Assembly (NCBI GenBank): GCA_023213395.1
Contig: CM041465.1
Location: 113,467,741 to 113,531,740, forward strand
Direction: 5' to 3'
Source: Cycas panzhihuaensis
Lineage: Eukaryota; Cycadophyta
DNA: 64,000 bases
Shown here: piece after piece, positions 58,436 through 64,000 of the stretch
Layout of the letters: each line of letters starts with the position of its first letter
Numbering within the stretch: position 1 is the first letter of the stretch
Position numbers and translations under genes: made by a program
Notes under the pieces: model-generated
The model's database searches: none
Told to the model about the DNA's origin: nothing
Seen by the model: the letters and a program-made list of their open reading frames with translations, nothing else

Positions 58436-58734
58436 ATAAAATTAAAGACCTTTAAGTTTATAAGTAGATTGAATGAGATCATCAAAAATATAAGTAGTAT
58501 CTATAAGCCTAAAATTATGGAAGAGTCAATACACAAGGCTAGGTATTATGAGGAGGAATAGGCAAGACCATTTGATACAATTGTTGGGTGGAAAGGATAA
58601 TGATAGGCAAAGTAAGGGCCACTAAGTAGGGATTTTGTACCTCTGCAATTTCACCAAGGAATGAAAATGTATAACCATATATAAAGAAATCTAAGGTAGA
58701 ATCTAGAACATACAAATACCTTGAAAAAAAAAAA

Positions 58735-59009
58735 AAGGTAGAATAAGTTCATCAAGTACTTCAAACAAAAGTATTTATTTTAGTCATATTTTTAGTAGAG
58801 GATAAAATCCACTAATGATTTGAAGTAAGGAAAGAGGACAATGGATGAATATGAGAGATAATTTATGGAGTTTCTCTAATATGCACCATACATCCAAGAG
58901 ACAGAATTAAGAACCTTTAACTTTATTAATAGATGTAATGAGATCATAAAAAATAGAACTAGGATCTATGAAAACTAAAACTATAACTATGATCTACACC
59001 TTTTTTATA
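58735..59009 (+). pseudogene. Ty3/gypsy gag remnant 2
   Basis: A second copy of the same gag segment: NKFIKYFKQKYLF (about 58745), STNDLK*GKRTMDEYER (about 58807-58860), FMEFL*YAPYIQETELRTFN (about 58863-58925), INRCNEIIKNR. It starts after a poly(A) run at 58722-58737, at the residue matching about 53517 of remnant 1. The gag segment thus looks tandemly duplicated before H and G arrived. It ends at the G insertion. Confidence 0.7.
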
Positions 59010-59014
59010 GATAT

Positions 59015-59337
59015 TATTAGAAAATGCAATTGAAACAAACAAGGTCAGTATGATCTTTTATATTAGGAAGATAACAAGCAGAAACATATCACACTGGATA
59101 CTATATTACCATGGAAAACCCTTACGGGTGAAAACCCATAAATGAATAATATTCATATTATGACAAAATGATATACTACAAAGATAGACTTTGATCTATA
59201 TTTATAGATCTAAAACGTCAAATATAATTTCAAATACATCCATTAGGTCACCACAATCGAGACTATTTCTCTACATACTTAGGCATAAAAATAGAAGGCA
59301 TACTTTACATTAGGTGGTATGAACACATTTTCTAACA
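59015..59337 (-). repeat. 3' LTR of copia G
   Basis: 323 bp, from TATTAGAAAATGC (terminal TG mutated to TA on the plus strand) to TTTTCTAACA. It contains the GGAAAACCCTTACGGGTGAA motif typical of copia LTRs in this window. Confidence 0.94.
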
Positions 59338-59439
59338 TCCCCTCTTAATGTAGATGTGAGACAACAAGGATTATTATTGGGAATAAATCCCCTCATAAAG
59401 ATAACCTTACCTAACCTAATATACACGAACATTGATGTA

Positions 59440-59870
59440 GCAATCTTCACTCAGATGTAATGGTGCCATGCCTCGTATGTGCCCATTCTTTGAAAATGCT
59501 CCAACAGACTTGCAACCATACAACTCTCTCTACACCTGACACTTTTTCCATTCAACTCAGCTATATTCTTTTGACTAAACTAAGAGGATGAGCCACTCCA
59601 ACCATGTGAATTGCCTCTTTAAGTCTTCGTTAAGGAACACTGATATGATATGATAAGATACCCAACTAACTGAAGATGTTGAAGTAAGGATCAAATGGAC
59701 CAAAAGCAACATAGGGACTAGTGCAAATGTCCCATCATACCTCAATCCTTCTTCCTACTAGAAATCCTACACAACCTTGTAAATCTGACTAGGTTCTTGC
59801 TTTAATATAGCTCTTCATCGTGAATCTGTACTCACTACAATGTTGGTATCCATCTCAAGCTTTTATTGGC
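59440..59870 (-). pseudogene. RT fragment of copia G
   Basis: The minus-strand reading gives IYKVV*DF**EEGLRYDGTF followed by ALVPMLLLVHLILTSTSSVS, then SYHISVFLNED. These correspond to the YKARLVARGFxQxEGIDYxETFAPVA and VKxAFLNG segments of copia RT. The catalytic YVDD segment was not found, consistent with a large internal deletion. Confidence 0.65.
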
Positions 59871-62800
59871 ATGCTGATCTATGATCTTCCATCATCTTGT
59901 AGGTCTTAAACTATTAATGGAACATGGGGTTACAATCCATGTACCACCATCTAACAGCTCCTCATCATTAGTCTATCACTAAGTCCTACTTGTATCTCAA
60001 GTATAATGTTAGGTAAACAAACCACCACACCTACTGAATAATGACTCAGAAAAGTGAAGTAATGAAGGATAAAACCTATAACCAAATAAAACTCAGCATG
60101 ATACATCAATAACTCTATAGTATCTAGACTGATCATAATGCATTTTCCCTACAAATCGCATTATTTGCAAGCTAAACAACCCATATACTTCAAACGCTTA
60201 CAATCCTGATGCTGCAATCTTCATCTAAGATGTGTGCACTCCAATGCACTAATGGAAATAAATAGAAGGCTTCTGACTTGGTCCAAACACAACATATGAG
60301 GGGAAATTATGCCACGAATAGTCACAACAGGGGTACCTATACCTGCTCGCTATAGCTTCTACCATCAAACCATAAGAGGCAAACCATAACATGCACCAAC
60401 CTCACCATTTGCATCATGATACTCACCTATAATGCAACCTAATTGGCTAATTGTATACACCATGATAAAGGCATAACTGATTTTAAGGCATCTTGTCTTA
60501 GACCTTTCTATTCATACTTCAAATTTCATCAAATACACTATCTCGGTTCCACATCAAACTTATTCAGATATGCACCCATATTGAACCAGCATCAAACAGG
60601 CTACAAACCTCATGCTAATAGTCCAACTAGCAAAGTATAATGGTCCATTATAAACAACAATCATATAAGCAAATTGTAAACTTCATCACCTCCTATAGAT
60701 CTAATGCAACTAAACTTGAATACATATTGAATAAGAACACTCTATCACTGAATAATCATATAAATCATAAATTTTATGCAATGATCAATGTCACACTAAC
60801 CAAAGTAATAGAGTTTGTATTAAGTTGAAAATAAGGTATCTCGAACATGTTTATCTTCATCTAAACTCGCCTAATTTTGCCCATAAAACTTGCCTAACAT
60901 CACCCTTAAAACCTGCTCTCAACCTACCCATTAAACTTGCCCAATTTTTCCCTTACTCTTTCCCAATTTTTCCCTTATCCCACCTCAAAATTACCCTTAA
61001 AAAATTCCCAAAACTTATCATGTAGTCACATGCAAAAAGTGTATATCATCGTCTCTTATCTCCATGGCATCGCCATCTTTTCGCCCATAAACTCCATCAT
61101 GTAAAACACACTCAAGGAGCATATTTTCACCTCATATTACCCATGTCATCACCAACACTCTCTCATGTAACCATATATAAAGAGCTACATTGCACCTCAT
61201 GTCGCTTGTTAACTTTCTCATGCAAAATGCATGCAAGAAAGTACCCAATCACCATTAAATACACCATAAACAAGCCTTTCTTATATATACTCACATCACA
61301 TTGACAGTCACAATAATATGCCCTCTTGATCAAAGTATAATCTCATCCCCAATAATAAACAAAAATCAACCAACCATTTGATGTATCAATGGTCTCCTTA
61401 ATTTCATTCAAAAAAATGAGTTAATGAAACTTCAAATCAAGAGATTAATGACCTTAATGAAGGTAACATATATAACTTCAAATGATTAAGAGTTTAAGAA
61501 AAAGGCTTTTAATAAAAAGAAAAAATGATAATTTAATATCAAAAATAACCCTGATCATATATTTATGATATATGTATGACTTTGATATTGACGTCAAAGA
61601 TGGATGACGTAACTGTAAGTAACCAGTGACTGTGATATATATTCACGAATGTAACATCACGTATGCAACATTTTCACATAGATTGAATAATGTGTGACTA
61701 TATATATATATCATGCTGTATGTTATTGACCATGTTGGGCGACATGATGAAGGACCGATAGTAGGTGATCTAGTATACGAGCAAACAAAGAACAATGGTG
61801 ATGACTAGAATATAACCAATATGGACGACTTTATATTGAATGCAAGTATAACATATTATATGAAAGCTTTGGTGATGATATAAATACGACTGCAAATGAT
61901 TCTAACATAGGTGTTTACTACAAATATCCCTCATGTAGGTAGGCATATATAAGATTCACAGGTGAATGCACAATGCATGGCTGTAGAAAATATACAGTGA
62001 ACACCAAAGAAAGGGTGATATAAAGACTGCATCAATTTACTACGGACGAGTTATGAATCTGTTGTATTTGACCACTAGGCAGGGCGAAGACTATCGAATA
62101 TCGACATGAAGAATAGGCAGCCGACGAAAAATAATCATGGGCGATCAGATGAATGACATATAACTATTATTATCACGATATATATGTAGGGTATCATTAC
62201 GTTATAATGATATACATGTAATCTATAAAGCAGGCAAGTTCACCAAAACCCCATAATGAATATTGCAAGAGTGCAATATTAATATTATGGACATTAATAC
62301 AATTAACGTAATAACTGGTATATTATGCAAGGGCAGGTTCAATATACCAGTAAGTAATCAATGTATATAACACAAGGGTGATTAAATATATTACTACTGA
62401 CAAATATTGATGATACCTAGGGTATAATACAATAGCAGACTACAGCATATATTATTCAAATCCTAAAATATCAAATGGGTGAATATTTAATGAGCATACC
62501 TTAATATTTAACCATATTATTGACTTCATGGCATTACAACAGCCTCACTAGGGTTTCTACACTCTCCCACTACCAACAAATGGTTGGTAATCGACTCTAG
62601 GGCATCTAAACGCAATGGTAACCTCAATCGAGGATCAGGCACCTTTACTAGGTTCAAACGACTCTCACATGGCTGGCAACAGAGTTAGAAAACTCATCCA
62701 TACACCTTCATATGGATCAAAGTACCTGCAAATAAGAATAGAAGGCACCTAGGATCCTCAACGATCCTCTGCACTATAGTGGTTGTTTTGTAGGGTCATT

Positions 62801-62892
62801 GGGCATGTCAATTTGTTGAGGGCAAGCCAGCATGACCTGGCACCATCGATTAGACCTCAGACAATGTTCATCTTCCTGTGCACAACCTACAT
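59871..62892 (-). other. Non-coding interior and leader of copia G
   Basis: No protein similarity was found in the open frames at 60443-61025. 61560-62540 differs in texture: more CG dinucleotides, two TGACGT boxes (61589 and 61605) and a perfect 11-bp inverted repeat (62314-62324 with 62341-62351). Function unknown. Confidence 0.55.
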
Positions 62893-62904
62893 ACTATGAT
62901 ACCA

Positions 62905-63227
62905 TGTTAGAAAATATAATTGAAGCAAATAGGGTCAACATGATCTTTCACGTCAGGCAAATAACAAGTAGAAACAGATCACATGGGACACCATATTACC
63001 ATGGGAAACCCTTATGGGTGAAAACCCACAAATAAATAATATTCACATTATGATAAAATGATATATTAAAAATATGGACTTTGATCTATATTTATAGATC
63101 TAAAGTGTGAAATATAATTACAAATACATCCATTAGGTCACCACAATTGAGACTATTCCTCGATATACTTACGCATAAAAATAGAAGGCCCACTTTACAT
63201 TAAGTCGTATGCTTACATTTTCTAACA
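62905..63227 (-). repeat. 5' LTR of copia G
   Basis: 323 bp, TGTTAGAAAATAT to TTTTCTAACA on the plus strand, collinear with 59015-59337 and bounded by the GATAT duplicate. Confidence 0.95.
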
Positions 63228-63232
63228 GATAT

Positions 63233-64000
63233 TCCTCAACTTTATCCCAAATCTAAATACAATCATGATATAAAATGTGAAAAATTAAGGCACCTTTCAT
63301 GGCTAGCCCATTAATTACTACACTCATCAATGTATGCTTACATCCCATAAGCTAATTATCGCCTCATATGTATCTATGTGTTAGTGGCATGGTTGATTTT
63401 ATCATACTAGAAAGATCAACGACTAAAATTTAAAATCCCTTTGAAGAGTCAACCCAATGAGAGCCTTGTCTCATAGGACATCTATTTTTTGGGTGTTATA
63501 TTACTCACAAATTATGCCAACCTTACCTTTTTTGTTCTTTAGTGTAATTTGTGTGTGGGTGAGGAGTTATTTCTCTCTCACAAGTAATCCAACTTATAAG
63601 CACTTCATCTTGTAAATGTCTTACCTACAAATTACCTACTCTACTCAACCATTTCCCTCCACTTCTTCCATCTTATGAGTGGGGATACTAGCCCTTCCCA
63701 TTAGATATTAGTTTTGCAAAGAATTTCACCCACTTACTCAAAACCAACGTATCCCACGAGATCATCTTCCCAAGATTTAGTTTAGTTACTCACTAACTTC
63801 ATCATTCTAACCCTTTTATATGCAAGAATATCTTCCTCCTATAAGTTATTCAACCCATAATCCTTTATCCCATAGAGCTTCATGTCTTTGATGAAGATCC
63901 TTAATATACTTGCCTCTTATGAGAGACTCTCTTTCTTAGGATGTTTAAACTAATAAATCAATACCACCAAGTGTGGTTTTATCCTAAATTTTTTTTAATG
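63233..64000. other. No recognisable feature
   Basis: Flanking DNA of G. No frame above 60 codons and no motif recognised. It should be the continuation of whatever held gypsy gag remnant 2, but I could not read gypsy sequence in it. Confidence 0.5.

Larger units (their letters stand above)
53270..58640 (+). pseudogene. Ty3/gypsy gag remnant 1, split by element H
   Basis: Joined across H (53675-58440), the frame reads VKDMLLKIKNYFNLNKLNSN (about 53350), NKFIKYFK (about 53517), AFNEMK*GKRIVDKCE and EFMELF*YTLYIYRIK (about 53585-53680). It continues after H with LKLWKSQYTRLGIMRRNRQD (about 58510-58570). This is the gypsy gag pattern (LKQG..TVxEYExxFxELxxYAP). Several stops are present. A second, better match follows at 58735. 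Confidence 0.65.
59015..63227 (-). mobile_element. Copia element G, minus strand, internally deleted
   Basis: LTRs are at 59015-59337 and 62905-63227 (323 bp each). The target duplicate GATAT is at 59010-59014 and 63228-63232. The purine-tract complement TCCCCTCTTAATG is at 59338-59350, and the primer-site complement ACTATGATACCA (62893-62904) has two changes from GCTCTGATACCA. The interior is only 3.6 kb and retains an RT piece; gag, protease and integrase were not recognised. Confidence 0.93.

Noticed and set aside
60443-61025. Three consecutive short plus-strand frames in G
   Set aside because: Antisense to the direction of G, no motif, and the run of short frames is expected in AT-rich DNA.

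Overview
The window looks like intergenic chromatin from a large, repeat-rich seed-plant genome. The evidence is many Ty1/copia LTR retrotransposons primed from initiator tRNA-Met (TGGTATCAGAGC-type primer sites), some Ty3/gypsy remains, two broken retrocopies of a plant LAMMER/AFC-type protein kinase, AT-rich sequence and no intact host gene. The depth of decay (a stop codon every few dozen codons) resembles conifer or other gymnosperm DNA, but that is inference and no species is named. I saw no RNA genes or CRISPR arrays.

Layout. 1-2161: 3' half of copia element B (RT, RNase H, 3' LTR). 2162-4912: copia A copy 1 (integrase, RT, RNase H, start of 3' LTR). 4913-20935: copia A copy 2, split at the 5-bp target GGTTG by element C (5195-18682), which is itself split at ATTTT by minus-strand element D (6918-14003). 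21837-22300: gypsy integrase tail. 22043-27083 and 28860-34311: a direct segmental duplication of about 5 kb carrying the gypsy tail, an AFC-kinase retropseudogene and A gag-protease. The first copy runs into a B 5' LTR at 27089; the second continues uninterrupted into A integrase to about 35515. 35516-38800: minus-strand copia F, a divergent relative of B. 40730-43800: minus-strand copia E, related to C, cut by a probable solo LTR with GC-rich hairpins (43800-44340). 44470-52320: a large unclassified repeat in two partial copies, one holding a 2-kb LTR element K. 53270-59009: duplicated gypsy gag remains, the first copy split by gag-only element H (53680-58435), the second flanked by element G (59015-63227).

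Target-site duplications could be read directly for B, C, D, G, H and K, so the order of nesting is fairly secure: A is old, C entered A, D entered C, and B entered A after the kinase-bearing unit had already been duplicated. None of the elements looks able to move on its own. D and C are the best preserved.

The least ordinary observations are: the empty and filled versions of one B insertion site in the same window; a strong excess of TAG among the stop codons that broke C; H, a gag-only element whose LTR appears to have swallowed its primer-binding site; a similar duplication at the primer-site edge of K; and a CpG-richer block with bZIP-like boxes and hairpins in the leader of G. I did not find a convincing new gene system.
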